This document shows positions 53,364 to 62,250 of a DNA stretch of 64,000 nucleotides, piece by piece; position 1 is the stretch's first letter, and each line of letters opens with the position of its first letter. The notes below the pieces were generated by a model. The model did not search any database. It saw only the letters and a program-made list of their open reading frames with translations, and was not told the DNA's origin. The stretch comes from Microbaculum marinisediminis (GTDB taxonomy: Bacteria > Pseudomonadota > Alphaproteobacteria > Rhizobiales > Tepidamorphaceae). The stretch covers positions 62,001-126,000 of the forward strand of contig NZ_JALIDZ010000011.1 in the NCBI RefSeq assembly GCF_025397915.1. Reading direction: 5' to 3'. Both the position numbers and the translations under genes were made by a program.

Positions 53364-53402
53364 CATGACGATGCCGCGAGATGACCCGGCGAAGGCGGGC
53401 CC

Positions 53403-53433
53403 CGAACATGCAGCCGGAGGGGCTGCATGTTCG
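53403..53433. terminator. Bidirectional hairpin between convergent lacI and TPP-enzyme genes
   Basis: A perfect 13-bp inverted repeat (CGAACATGCAGCC/GGCTGCATGTTCG) with a five-base loop, 39 bases after the lacI stop and 84 bases after the stop of the convergent gene. No T tract. Confidence 0.7.
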
Positions 53434-53517
53434 TCATGCCTCGATGCGACGCCCCCCGCTACCCGCCTCGAGACGGGCTCTGATCGAATACCGGCAGGGC
53501 TTGTGACCAAGACCTCG

Positions 53518-55158
53518 TCATCGGTCCAGGAACCGCGCCGGCGTCAGGACCCGCTGGTCGGGGATCACCTCGATGACGCTGGCCGTGTCGGATGCCAGGG
53601 CCCGTTGCATGGCGTCGGGAAAATCGCCGGTGCGCACGATCTTCTCGCCGTTCAGCCCGTACGCCCTGGCGAGCGCCACAAAGTCTGGATTGAAGAGGTC
53701 CGTTCCCGACACGCGTTTCGGATAGTGGTTTTCCTGATGCATCCGGATCGTGCCGTACATGCCGTTATTGACCACGACCACGATGATCTTCAGCCCGTTT
53801 TCGGCGATCGTTCCCAGTTCCTGGCACGTCATCTGGAAACAACCGTCTCCGGCGAAGGCGACCACGGGACGCTCGGGGCTGTGCAGGCTCGCGGCGATCG
53901 CCGCCGGCAGGCCGTAACCCATCGAGCCCGATGTCGGCGCAAGCTGGGTCAGGGGGCGCCGGTGACGGAAGAACCGGTGCACCCAGACCGAATAGTTGCC
54001 CGCGCCGTTGGTGATCACGGCGTCCTCCGGCAGGTTCTCGCGAAGCCAGATCACCGCCTCCCCGAGATTGAAGTCGCCGGGCACGTCCGTCGCGGCGTCG
54101 GACCATTTCCGATAGTCGGCGTTGATCTGCGACGTCCAGTCCGTCCATGCCGGGTCTTCCGGCGGAGGCAGCGTCCCGATGGCCTGCAGGAAACTCGAAA
54201 TACCGGAATTGATCGCGATCTCGGGCTGGTACACCCGGCCGAGTTCGTCGGGATCGGCATGGATATGGACGAGACCCTGACGGGGGCGGGGACTGTCCAT
54301 CAGGGTGTAGGAGGACGTCATGCTGTCGCTGAGCCGCGCGCCCAGGGCAACGATCAGATCCGAGTCGCGGATCCTCCCGGCCAGGGCCGGGTTCACGCCC
54401 AGTCCGGCATCGCCGCCGTAGTTTGGATGGTCGTTCGGAAAGCGGTCCTGGCGCCGAAACGAACAGACGACCGGCAAGGCCCAGCGCTCCGCGAACGCGA
54501 CCAGCCGCGCCGGATCGTCCGGCCCCCACCCGGCTCCGCCGACGACCACCAGCGGCCGCTCGGCGGCCATGAGACGGTCGCGAAACGCCGCGACCTGTTC
54601 GGGCGCCGGCGCCGCGACGGACGCCGTCGACGGGACCGCCGACACCGTTTCGGCGCTGGCGCTCAGGACATCCTCGGGCAAGGCGAGCACGACCGGGCCG
54701 GGACGGCCCGACATCGCGCACGAGAAGGCGCGCGCCATGTATTCGGGAAGCCTGGCCGTGTCGTTGACCTGCGCGGCCCATTTCACCTGGCTACCGAAAA
54801 CCGCCGTGAAATCGACTTCCTGGAAGGCCTCCCGATCGGTGTCGTCGCGGGAAATCTGCCCGATCAGCAATATCATCGGCGTCGAATCCTGCGCCGCCAC
54901 GTGAACGCCCGAACTGGCGTTCGCGGCGCCCGGCCCGCGCGTGACGAGGCAGACCCCCGGCCGGCCGGTCAACTTGCCGTAGGCTTCCGCCATCATCGCC
55001 GCCCCGCCCTCGTGGCGCGCGACCGTGAATCGGATTTCGGGTGCGTCCACCAGGGCATCCAGGATGGGGAGATAACTTTCCCCGGGCACGCCGAAAATCC
55101 GGCTCACACCGTTTGCCAGCAATGAATCGACGACCAACTGGCCACCTGTTCGGGGCAT
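53518..55158 (-). CDS. Thiamine pyrophosphate enzyme, acetolactate synthase large subunit-like
   Basis: A 546-residue TPP-dependent enzyme with the three-domain plan of acetolactate synthases and 2-oxoacid decarboxylases. The activating glutamate is in VARHEGGAAMMAEAYGKLTG (about residue 47), PGAANASSGVHVAAQDSTP follows, and the TPP/Mg motif starts at GDGCFQMTCQELGT and ends at VVVNNGMYGTIR. It lacks a partner regulatory subunit gene, so it is probably a catabolic decarboxylase or carboligase and not the biosynthetic IlvB. GGAGTG lies upstream of ATG 55158. It diverges from the GntR gene, which is the likely regulator. Confidence 0.88.
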   Translation of the reverse strand: MPRTGGQLVVDSLLANGVSRIFGVPGESYLPILDALVDAPEIRFTVARHEGGAAMMAEAYGKLTGRPGVCLVTRGPGAANASSGVHVAAQDSTPMILLIGQISRDDTDREAFQEVDFTAVFGSQVKWAAQVNDTARLPEYMARAFSCAMSGRPGPVVLALPEDVLSASAETVSAVPSTASVAAPAPEQVAAFRDRLMAAERPLVVVGGAGWGPDDPARLVAFAERWALPVVCSFRRQDRFPNDHPNYGGDAGLGVNPALAGRIRDSDLIVALGARLSDSMTSSYTLMDSPRPRQGLVHIHADPDELGRVYQPEIAINSGISSFLQAIGTLPPPEDPAWTDWTSQINADYRKWSDAATDVPGDFNLGEAVIWLRENLPEDAVITNGAGNYSVWVHRFFRHRRPLTQLAPTSGSMGYGLPAAIAASLHSPERPVVAFAGDGCFQMTCQELGTIAENGLKIIVVVVNNGMYGTIRMHQENHYPKRVSGTDLFNPDFVALARAYGLNGEKIVRTGDFPDAMQRALASDTASVIEVIPDQRVLTPARFLDR

Positions 55159-55356
55159 GAAAATCACTCCTTTTCCTGAAGGGACGCAGCGGCCGCGGCG
55201 GCTGCGGGCGAGACTGGCGAACTTCGGTCCGCCCCCGGCCAACCCGCACCGGGCAGGCACTTGAACCAATTCTGGACAAAGCAGCGCTGAATCGGCCGGA
55301 AGTCACCAATCCGGAACGGGTCTGGTTTTATTGTCGTTTGTGCATCTGCGGCCAAT

Positions 55357-55378
55357 GATATATTTAACTCAACATATC
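55357..55378. promoter_or_regulatory. Inverted repeat between the TPP-enzyme and GntR genes
   Basis: GATAT and ATATC (55357-55361, 55374-55378) flank 12 AT-rich bases in the divergent promoter. It is a candidate GntR-type operator, but short. Confidence 0.35.
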
Positions 55379-55397
55379 CAGGAGCAGCGACGGAACC

Positions 55398-56132
55398 ATG
55401 CCGGACCAAATGGGTACCATATCGCAGACCAATTCCGGATTTCTCGCCGCCGACGGAGCTCGGGCGAAATCCGAGGCCGACCGAAACCGCATATTCGCCC
55501 GCCTCAAGGACGCGATCCTGAGCGGATCCTTTGGCGAGGCCGGGCGATTGCCGACCGAACGGGCGCTGGCGGAACAGTTCGGCGCGGCGCGCAATACCAT
55601 TCGCAAGACCCTGGCGCTGCTCGCCGACGAGGGGCTGATCCAGCGCCAGGTCGGACGCGGAACCTTCGTCACCGAGGGAGTCGTCGCGCGGTCTCAGGCG
55701 CCCGACCAGGAATTCAGCCTCGCCGAACTCCTCGAGGCGCGCCTTCTGTTCGAACCGTCCATCCCCGAGCTCGTCGTCGAGCGCGCCACCGATGACGACA
55801 TCGCGCTGATGGAAGCCTATCTGGCTGAACTCAACGCGGCCTCGACCTGGTTCGAGTTCAAGGAGGCGAAGTACTGTCTTCACCTCGCGATCGTTCGTGC
55901 CGCGCACAACCGGTTCATCAGCTTCATCTTCGAGCAGATCGTCGCGTCGCGCCGGCGGGCGAAATGGGGCCGTGCGAACGGGCACATCAATCCGGTCGCG
56001 TCCGTCCGCGAAGTCGCCTATCGCGACAACGCCCGGATCGTCGATGCGCTCAAGGCGGGCGATACCGACACGGCGCGCGAGGCGATCCGCAGCTACCTGC
56101 TCAACACGCTGTCGGCGACCAGTTCCAGCTAG
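55398..56132 (+). CDS. GntR-family transcriptional regulator (FadR subgroup)
   Basis: A 244-residue regulator. The winged helix-turn-helix spans about residues 28-93 (LPTERALAEQFGAARNTIRK then LADEGLIQRQVGRGTFV), and the C-terminal all-helical FCD domain carries the metal/ligand residues (Asp/Asn/His pattern around FKEAKYCLHLAIVRAAHN). Ribosome site AGGAG lies 13 bases before ATG 55398; ATG 55410 is another possibility. It diverges from the TPP-enzyme gene and converges on the dipeptide ABC operon, either of which it may control. Confidence 0.92.
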   Translation: MPDQMGTISQTNSGFLAADGARAKSEADRNRIFARLKDAILSGSFGEAGRLPTERALAEQFGAARNTIRKTLALLADEGLIQRQVGRGTFVTEGVVARSQAPDQEFSLAELLEARLLFEPSIPELVVERATDDDIALMEAYLAELNAASTWFEFKEAKYCLHLAIVRAAHNRFISFIFEQIVASRRRAKWGRANGHINPVASVREVAYRDNARIVDALKAGDTDTAREAIRSYLLNTLSATSSS

Positions 56133-56154
56133 TAGCGCCGGCGCGCGACGGAGC

Positions 56155-56177
56155 CGGTCGCCGCGTCGCGGCGACCG
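56155..56177. terminator. Bidirectional hairpin between convergent gntR and ABC permease genes
   Basis: CGGTCGCCGC and GCGGCGACCG form a perfect 10-bp inverted repeat around a three-base GTC loop, midway between the two stop codons (56132 and 56198). It should terminate both transcripts. Confidence 0.72.
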
Positions 56178-56197
56178 CGGACTTACCGCATGCGTGG

Positions 56198-57058
56198 TCA
56201 TCGGGTGTTGATCCGGCGTTGCAGCGAGCGGCCGACGAGGATCAGTGAAAGCGACGTGATCAGGACGGCAAGTCCCGGGAAGACGGACATCCACGGGGCG
56301 TAGAGGATGTAGTCCTTGCCCTGCTCCAGTATCGCCCCCCAGTCGGGCGTGGGCGGCTGTACGCCGAGGCCGAGAAAACCCAGCGCGGCCTGGATCTGCA
56401 GGATGAGCGGAAACAGGATCATGTACTGCGTCAGCATCAACGGCATCACGTTGCGGGCGACGTGCCGGCGCAGGATGGTCGCGTCGCGCAAGCCGATGCT
56501 GCGGGCCGCCTCGACATACGGCAATTGCGCCTCGCTTATCGCGCCGGCACGGGCAATTCGAAAGAAGACGGGCAAGTACACGATCGACAGGGCCAGCAGG
56601 AGATTGATGGTCTCGGGCCCCAGGATTCCGGTGATGATGATTCCGAGGATGATCGGCGGAAAGCTGAGCATCACGTCGATCAAGCGGCCGAGGGCCTGGT
56701 CGACCATGCCGCCGAAGTAGCCGGACACCAGGCCGAGCGCGCCACCGAAAAGCGCCGACAGGAGAAGCGACCCCGCGCAGATCGAGAGCGTGATGCGCGT
56801 GCCGTAGATCACGCGCGCGAACATGTCGCGACCGACGTCATCGGTACCGAACCAGTGCGCCGCGGATGGCGGCTGCAGCGTCTGGGAGGAATTGATCGCG
56901 AACGGCGACTGGCTTGCGAAAAGACCCGGAGCGAGACTGACGAGAAGCAGCGCCGCGATAAAGGCCAGCCCCACCGACAGGCCGGGTTCGTGCCGCAATA
57001 TCGTGGTCACCCGATCCCAGTAGGAACGGCGGGCGGCGGAATTGGCACTAGCGTTCAT
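56198..57058 (-). CDS. Dipeptide/oligopeptide-type ABC permease, DppC
   Basis: A 286-residue inner-membrane permease of the DppC/OppC type: an N-terminal hydrophobic segment, HWFGTDDVGRDMFARVIYGTR near residue 68, and the ATPase-contact loop PYVEAARSIGLRDATILRRH followed by NVMPLML. It ends the operon. The substrate could be a peptide, opine, or a glycoside; nearby enzymes suggest a sugar acid derivative. Confidence 0.92.
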   Translation of the reverse strand: MNASANSAARRSYWDRVTTILRHEPGLSVGLAFIAALLLVSLAPGLFASQSPFAINSSQTLQPPSAAHWFGTDDVGRDMFARVIYGTRITLSICAGSLLLSALFGGALGLVSGYFGGMVDQALGRLIDVMLSFPPIILGIIITGILGPETINLLLALSIVYLPVFFRIARAGAISEAQLPYVEAARSIGLRDATILRRHVARNVMPLMLTQYMILFPLILQIQAALGFLGLGVQPPTPDWGAILEQGKDYILYAPWMSVFPGLAVLITSLSLILVGRSLQRRINTR

Positions 57059-57067
57059 CCTTGCCCC

Positions 57068-58012
57068 TCACGATACGCGTACGCGCGGGTCGATCGCCTG
57101 ATAGGCGATGTCGACAATCAGGTTGATGACCATCGCCACCAGGACGACGAGAAGCAGCGCTCCCTGCACGACCGGGTAGTCACGGGTCTCGATGGCGGAA
57201 AGCAGCAGGCGTCCCAGCCCCGGCAGGGCGAAAAGGGATTCGATGATGACGACTCCGCCGAGAATCTGGATGAGGATCAGGCCCATGAAGGTGACCGTTG
57301 GAATCATCACGTTGCGCAGGATGTGCTTGAAGAAGACGATCCGCGTCGGCAGGCCCTTGGCGATGGCGGTCCGGACATATTGCTGGTGCATCGCAGACAC
57401 GACGTTCTGACGGACGAACTGGCTGTAGGCCGCGACCTGCAGGAGGGCGAGACTCAGGATCGGCAGGATGAGGATCGACAGATTGTCGCTCAGCGACCGG
57501 GTCGGCGGCACGAAGCGAAGGGGCGGCGACCAGGAGAACACGCCGGAAACGGTGACCAGGATCATCAGGCCGACCCAGAAGACCGGCGCCGACAGCCCCA
57601 GGATGTTGAAGCCCTGGATCGCCGTGTCGATCGGGCGGCCCTCATAGATCCCGGCGATGATGCCGAGCGGAACGCCGATGAGCGTGGCGAGGGTCAGCGT
57701 CAGCAACCCGAGTTCCAGGGTCACCAGGAACGCCGAAAGCACCATCGGGCCGACAGGCAGGCCGCGGGTCCAGCTTATGCCGAAATCGCCCTGCAGCACG
57801 CCGCCCAGCCAGACGAAGTACTGGATGTACCAGGGGCGATCGAGACCGAAGAAGTTTCTCAGCGACTGCTCGGCCGCGTCGCCACCCGCCTGGCCCATCA
57901 TCTGCGCCACGACGTCGCCGGGCACCATTCTCACCAACAGGAAAACGAGAAAACTGGCGAGCAGTGCCGTCAGCAGGGATGCGCCGAGCCGTTTGAAAAG
58001 GTAACTACCCAT
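57068..58012 (-). CDS. Dipeptide/oligopeptide-type ABC permease, DppB
   Basis: A 314-residue permease of DppB type. The start MGSYLFKRLGASLLTALLAS, the segment LVRMVPGDVVAQMMG near residue 26, GLSAPVFWVGLMIL, and RTAIAKGLPTRIVFFKHILRN in the ATPase-contact loop are characteristic. It pairs with DppC nine bases downstream. Confidence 0.93.
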   Translation of the reverse strand: MGSYLFKRLGASLLTALLASFLVFLLVRMVPGDVVAQMMGQAGGDAAEQSLRNFFGLDRPWYIQYFVWLGGVLQGDFGISWTRGLPVGPMVLSAFLVTLELGLLTLTLATLIGVPLGIIAGIYEGRPIDTAIQGFNILGLSAPVFWVGLMILVTVSGVFSWSPPLRFVPPTRSLSDNLSILILPILSLALLQVAAYSQFVRQNVVSAMHQQYVRTAIAKGLPTRIVFFKHILRNVMIPTVTFMGLILIQILGGVVIIESLFALPGLGRLLLSAIETRDYPVVQGALLLVVLVAMVINLIVDIAYQAIDPRVRVS

Positions 58013-58084
58013 CTCGCCTATCGTCCACGTGGATCAGCTGTTGCTGCGGTAGCGCGCCGGTGTCCGCGCCGGCGGGAAATGCGA

Positions 58085-58110
58085 CGGCGGGCATCACACG
58101 ACGCCCGCCG
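58085..58110 (-). terminator. Intercistronic hairpin between the binding protein and DppB genes
   Basis: An 8-bp inverted repeat CGGCGGGC/GCCCGCCG with a ten-base loop, ten bases after the binding protein stop on the minus strand. It likely protects the upstream message and lowers permease expression. Confidence 0.62.
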
Positions 58111-58120
58111 CCTGGTTCGG

Positions 58121-59731
58121 TTATCGATCGAGATAGGCTCTGGCCAAACCGTAGTACCAGCCAGTGGGGTGCTGAACGTAGTTCTTCACCGCCTGGTTCC
58201 GCACGATGAGATGATCGGACGAGAACATCATGATCGTCGGTGCCGACTCGGCTAGGAGCATCTGGAAGTCGTTGTAGATGGCCCGCCGCGCTTCGTAGTC
58301 GGCCTCGGACCGTCCCTTGTCTAGGAGCTCGCTGGCCTCTTCGTTGTTCCAGTTGCGGAAATCCGAACCGGCCGGCTGCTTGTGGAAGTGACGGTAGTAG
58401 AGAAGGTTCGGATCGGGCTGCGTTGCCCAGTCGTTGAAGGTGAAGCCCATCTGGCGGGAGCGGAAATTGTTGATCCACACGCCCAGGTCGACTTTCTGGA
58501 TGTCGAGATCGACGCCGATCTTGGCCAGCTGTTCCTTGAGCGTCACGGCGGCCGGGTCCATCCAGTCGTAGCCGTTGATCGTGGTCAGCGTCAGCGAGAA
58601 TCCATCGGCGTGGCCGGCTTCGGCGAGCAGCGCCTTCGCCTTCTCGATGTCGACGCCTTGGACCGGCAGCGCATCGAGGGGCACGCCCCAACGATCCTGC
58701 AGGCCCGCGACGATCGTTCCGATAACCTTGCCGTAGCCGCCGATAGCGGCCTCCATGATCTCGTCCTTGTCGACGGCAAGCGCGATGGCCTGCCGGACCC
58801 GCACGTCGTCCAGAGGCGCCAGTTCCAGGCCGAGATCGATGGACTTCTGGTTCAGCGACGGAAACCGCTCGATCTCGATGCCTTCGATCCCCTCGATCTG
58901 CTGGACGTCCTGGGGACGGGCGAGGCTGACCAGGTCAATGCGCTCGTTGCGCAGGGCCACCAGCATCGACGCGCTGTTGGGCAGGATCGCGAAATTGATT
59001 TCGTCGAGGTAGGGAGCGCCCTCCTCCCAGTAGTCGGCATTCTTCTCGAGGAGGATGTTGGAGTTCGGATTAAATTCGACCAGCTTGTAGGGCCCGGTTC
59101 CGACACTCTCGTTGTTCATCCGCGTCTTTGCGGATTCGTCATCGAAATAGCCGGCCGGAATGACACCCGCATACTTGTTGCCGAGGGCCATCAACAAGGA
59201 GGCGTTCGGTTCGGACAGATTGAAGCGCACCGTCAGCGGATCGACGACGTCGATGCTCTCGATGACCGAGAAATCGCCGGCGCCGGGCGATCCGTTTTCG
59301 GCATTGCGGACGTAGTCATAGCTGTACTTGACGTCCTCGGCCGTCATCTCCTTGCCGGTGTGGAACTTGACGCCGGACCGAAGCTTTATCGTGTATGTCT
59401 TGCCGTCTTCGGAGACTTCGTAGCTTTCCGCCAGAAGCGGCACCGCCTCGCCGTCGGCGGCCTCGTAGAACAGGCCCTGGTACACCAGCACCGTCACGCG
59501 GATCCGCGCGTCGGCGGCCTGATGGAACGGATCCAGGCCGGGCGGCTCCAGCAGCAGGCCCATGTTGAGGGTTCCACCCATTTTCGGGCTGTCCGCCACG
59601 GGGCCGTAAAGGTCGGCCGCATGAGCGTACCCAGCGACGGAAATGCCCAGCGCGGCTGCCGAAACGATCGACAGCCCGGCCCGGCGGGACGTGTCGCCGA
59701 TCCTCCACAACGCTTCTCGAAGAATTGTCAT
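58121..59731 (-). CDS. Dipeptide/oligopeptide-type ABC substrate-binding protein, DppA
   Basis: A 536-residue family 5 binding protein. The signal peptide covers about residues 1-38 (ALGISVAGYAHA cleavage region). The mature part begins with GGTLNMGLLLEPPGLDPFHQ, has AESYEVSEDGKTYTIKLRSG and KFHTGKEMTAEDVKYSYDY, and GTGPYKLVEFNPNSNILLEKN, all usual for SBP_bac_5. SD GGAGAAGAGGA is upstream of ATG 59731. It supplies DppBC. Confidence 0.93.
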   Translation of the reverse strand: MTILREALWRIGDTSRRAGLSIVSAAALGISVAGYAHAADLYGPVADSPKMGGTLNMGLLLEPPGLDPFHQAADARIRVTVLVYQGLFYEAADGEAVPLLAESYEVSEDGKTYTIKLRSGVKFHTGKEMTAEDVKYSYDYVRNAENGSPGAGDFSVIESIDVVDPLTVRFNLSEPNASLLMALGNKYAGVIPAGYFDDESAKTRMNNESVGTGPYKLVEFNPNSNILLEKNADYWEEGAPYLDEINFAILPNSASMLVALRNERIDLVSLARPQDVQQIEGIEGIEIERFPSLNQKSIDLGLELAPLDDVRVRQAIALAVDKDEIMEAAIGGYGKVIGTIVAGLQDRWGVPLDALPVQGVDIEKAKALLAEAGHADGFSLTLTTINGYDWMDPAAVTLKEQLAKIGVDLDIQKVDLGVWINNFRSRQMGFTFNDWATQPDPNLLYYRHFHKQPAGSDFRNWNNEEASELLDKGRSEADYEARRAIYNDFQMLLAESAPTIMMFSSDHLIVRNQAVKNYVQHPTGWYYGLARAYLDR

Positions 59732-59833
59732 TCCTCTTCTCCTCTAGGTGTGCCGCCAAGTTTGTTTCGCCGGTTTGACCGGGGCACCGTCCGTCGGCGA
59801 CGACTACAGACGGCGCATTGACGGCGGTCGCCG

Positions 59834-60295
59834 CTACTCGTCGCGCACGGCCACGATCATCTCGATTTCCACGGCCGCGTTGCGCGGCAACTCGGCCACG
59901 CCAACGGCCGCACGCGCGTGCATCCCGGCTTCGGCGAACACCTCCACCAGCAGGTCCGACGCGGCATCGAGAACCTTCGGCTGCCCGTTGAACCCGGGCG
60001 CAGAGGCGACGTAGCCGTTGACTTTCAGAACGCGCTCGATCCGATCCAGGTCGCCGAGCGCCGCTTTCAGGCAGGCCAGCCCCTGAAGCACGCAGATGCG
60101 CGCCTGCTCGCGCGCGGTCTCGAGGTCCACCTCGGCGCCGACTTTTCCGAATACGCGCACCTCGCCGTCGACCTTCGGCATCTGGCCGCTGACATAGGCG
60201 ACGCCGCGATGCACGGTGACCGGCACGTAGTTGAACGACGGCGCCGCGGCTTCCGGCAGGGCGAGTCCCAGATCGGCCAATCGCGTCTCAATCAT
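59834..60295 (-). CDS. RidA / YjgF-family protein
   Basis: A 153-residue protein of the longer RidA branch (start MIETRLADLGLALPEAAAP). Segments YVSGQMPKVDG, DLDRIERVLKVNGYVAS and HARAAVGVAELPRNAAVEIEM include the conserved arginine that binds imine or carboxylate intermediates. RidA proteins hydrolyse reactive enamines and imines. The start at 60295 overlaps the epimerase stop by eight bases; ATG 60307 has a ribosome site touching it and is less likely. Its presence suggests that an enamine/imine intermediate, or an amide, arises in the pathway. Confidence 0.88.
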   Translation of the reverse strand: MIETRLADLGLALPEAAAPSFNYVPVTVHRGVAYVSGQMPKVDGEVRVFGKVGAEVDLETAREQARICVLQGLACLKAALGDLDRIERVLKVNGYVASAPGFNGQPKVLDAASDLLVEVFAEAGMHARAAVGVAELPRNAAVEIEMIVAVRDE

Positions 60296-61265
60296 CTTGG
60301 CAGGCATCCTCTTCAATCAGGGAGTCGAGCAGCTCGCCCAGCCCGTAGGCGGGTCCGAACGCGAAAGTGTCGCGAAACCGCGCGTCGGTGATCAGCGGGA
60401 ACCTCAGTGCCGGCGGGATCGTCTCGACGACCACGTCGAGCGTTCCGAGCCGTTGTTCCAGCGCCTTCGCGAAGTCGGACAGGCGGGCGGTGAACCCGTT
60501 GATGTTGTAGACGGCGTCGGTTCGGCCCGGATGCAGCAGCGTCGCGAGAACGGCATCGGCAACGTCCGCGACATGCATGAGGTCCATCGGATCGTCATGA
60601 AAGCTGATGCGCCGCGACGCCTTGGCCTTGGCGGCGCGCACCAGGTCCATGATCGTGCTGGCCGCGCCCTGGTACCAGAGCCCCGGTCCGAGAACGAGCG
60701 GCAGGCGAAGCCCGGTCACGTCCATCGCATGGCGATTGCGGTAGTAACGGGCCAGGTCCTCCGACATCTGCTTTGTCAGCCCGTAGAATGTCAGCGGATT
60801 GGCGGGCGCATCCTCGTCGACCGGCTGTTTCGGATAGTCGTCGGCCGAACCGTAGACCACAGTCGAACCCGTCCAGACGACGCGCCGCGCGCCGGCGCCG
60901 AGGGCCGCCTCCAGCACGTTCCGGAAGCCGCCGACATTCACCGCCAGGGCATTGTCGGCCTCCGCATCGCCGGAGCGCATTAGGCCCGAGCGGCCGACGC
61001 TGTGTGCGACCGTCGTGACGATGTCGCGGGCGCCGCTCCACGCCAGCGCCGCGGCGACCGCGTCGCGGTCGCGCACGTCGCCGTGACGCTCCTCGAACGT
61101 GCCGGACAGGTCTGCGAGCAGATCCTGCTCCATCGACGGTCCGAACAGGCACGGGCGCAGGCCCGCGTGGACCAGGCGCCTGACCACATGCGACCCGACG
61201 AAGCCGCGCCCGCCGAGAACGAGAACCGTCTGCTGGTTGCCGGCGCTGTCAGAGACTGAGGTCAT
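60288..61265 (-). CDS. NAD-dependent epimerase/dehydratase (extended SDR)
   Basis: A 325-residue extended short-chain dehydrogenase. The NAD motif is VLVLGGRGFVGSHVVRRLV, a serine is in WTGSTVVYG, and the catalytic pair is in YGLTKQMSED (YxxxK). The closest types are nucleotide-sugar epimerases and sugar-acid (uronate or lactone) dehydrogenases. It starts inside the dppF-like gene end (overlap of 17 bases) and overlaps ridA, so it is part of the ABC operon and presumably acts on the imported sugar-like compound. No nucleotide-sugar genes are near. Confidence 0.88.
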   Translation of the reverse strand: MTSVSDSAGNQQTVLVLGGRGFVGSHVVRRLVHAGLRPCLFGPSMEQDLLADLSGTFEERHGDVRDRDAVAAALAWSGARDIVTTVAHSVGRSGLMRSGDAEADNALAVNVGGFRNVLEAALGAGARRVVWTGSTVVYGSADDYPKQPVDEDAPANPLTFYGLTKQMSEDLARYYRNRHAMDVTGLRLPLVLGPGLWYQGAASTIMDLVRAAKAKASRRISFHDDPMDLMHVADVADAVLATLLHPGRTDAVYNINGFTARLSDFAKALEQRLGTLDVVVETIPPALRFPLITDARFRDTFAFGPAYGLGELLDSLIEEDACQDD

Positions 61266-62250
61266 CGCGGATACACGCCTTGAATTGGCCGGGAGCCACC
61301 TCCCGCAGTTCCGGTACGACGGCCGCGCAGTCGGATGTCGCGAACGGGCAGCGGGTCCTGAACACACACCCCGAGGGCGGGGACGCCGGACTGGGTATCT
61401 CGCCCTTGAGAAGCACGCGGCTGCCGGGCGGCACGGCGCCCGGCACCGCCTGAAGCAGCGCCGCGGTGTAGGGATGCGCGGGGCGTTGGTAGAGCTCCTC
61501 GGTGGGAGCGACCTCCATGATGCGGCCGAGATAGAGCACCACCACCCTGTCGGCTATGACCTCGACCACCGACAGGTCGTGGCTGATGAAGAGCAATGCC
61601 AGCGACAGGTCCTGCTGCAATCCCTTCAGCAGGTTGACGACTTCGGCCTGGACGGAAACGTCGAGCGCGGATACCGGCTCGTCGGCTACGATGAATTTCG
61701 GCGACGATGCCAGGGCCCGCGCGACGGCGATGCGCTGGCCCTGCCCCCCGGAAAACGACCGCGGATAGCGGCGCATGTGCTGGGCGCCGAGGCCAACCTG
61801 CTCGAGCAGCCGGACCGCGGCGTCCTCGGCCTCGCGACGCGTCATGCCGAAATGCAGCTGCATCGGTTCGACAAGCGTATCGCCTATCGCCATGCGGGCG
61901 TTGAGGCTTGAAATCGGATCCTGGAAGATCATCTGGAAGTTGCGGCGGAAGCGCCGCAACTGGTCGCGATCCAGACTGCCGAGATCCTGTCCGTCGAACT
62001 CGATGCGACCGGCGGTGGCTTCCAGCAGACGCAGCATCAGGCGTCCGAGGGTGGACTTGCCCGATCCGGACTCGCCGACCACGCCGACGACCTCGCCCGA
62101 ACCGACATCGAGATCGACCGACTCGACCGCCCGGATCGCTCCGCGCGGGGCCGACAGGAAACCGCCGCCGATGGGAAAGTGCTTTGCCAGTCCTCTTGCG
62201 CGAACAAGCGGCGCGGCGCTGGCGGTTTTTGCTTCCACGGACGCGTTCAC
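61249..62250 (-). CDS. Dipeptide/oligopeptide-type ABC ATPase, DppF
   Basis: A 333-residue ATPase: Walker [15 protein letters not shown]-loop MIFQDPISSLNARM, signature SFSGGQGQRIAVARAL, Walker B FIVADEPVSALDVS and switch histidine FISHDLSVV. The C-terminal oligopeptide extension with cysteines (GCVFRTRCPFATSDC) would bind an iron-sulfur cluster in related proteins. It starts with GTG at 62250 overlapping the upstream ATPase stop. Note SGGQGQR where SGGQRQR is usual. Confidence 0.93.
   Translation of the reverse strand: MNASVEAKTASAAPLVRARGLAKHFPIGGGFLSAPRGAIRAVESVDLDVGSGEVVGVVGESGSGKSTLGRLMLRLLEATAGRIEFDGQDLGSLDRDQLRRFRRNFQMIFQDPISSLNARMAIGDTLVEPMQLHFGMTRREAEDAAVRLLEQVGLGAQHMRRYPRSFSGGQGQRIAVARALASSPKFIVADEPVSALDVSVQAEVVNLLKGLQQDLSLALLFISHDLSVVEVIADRVVVLYLGRIMEVAPTEELYQRPAHPYTAALLQAVPGAVPPGSRVLLKGEIPSPASPPSGCVFRTRCPFATSDCAAVVPELREVAPGQFKACIRDDLSL

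Noticed and set aside
53365-55125. A long plus-strand open frame antisense to the TPP enzyme
   Set aside because: It is Arg/Pro/His-rich, mirrors the codons of a well-supported TPP enzyme on the other strand and matches no family; a typical GC-rich antisense artefact.
56462-58255. A long plus-strand open frame opposite the two dipeptide permeases
   Set aside because: Composition dominated by Arg, Gln, Asp and His repeats and no family features; the opposite strand encodes clear DppB and DppC proteins.
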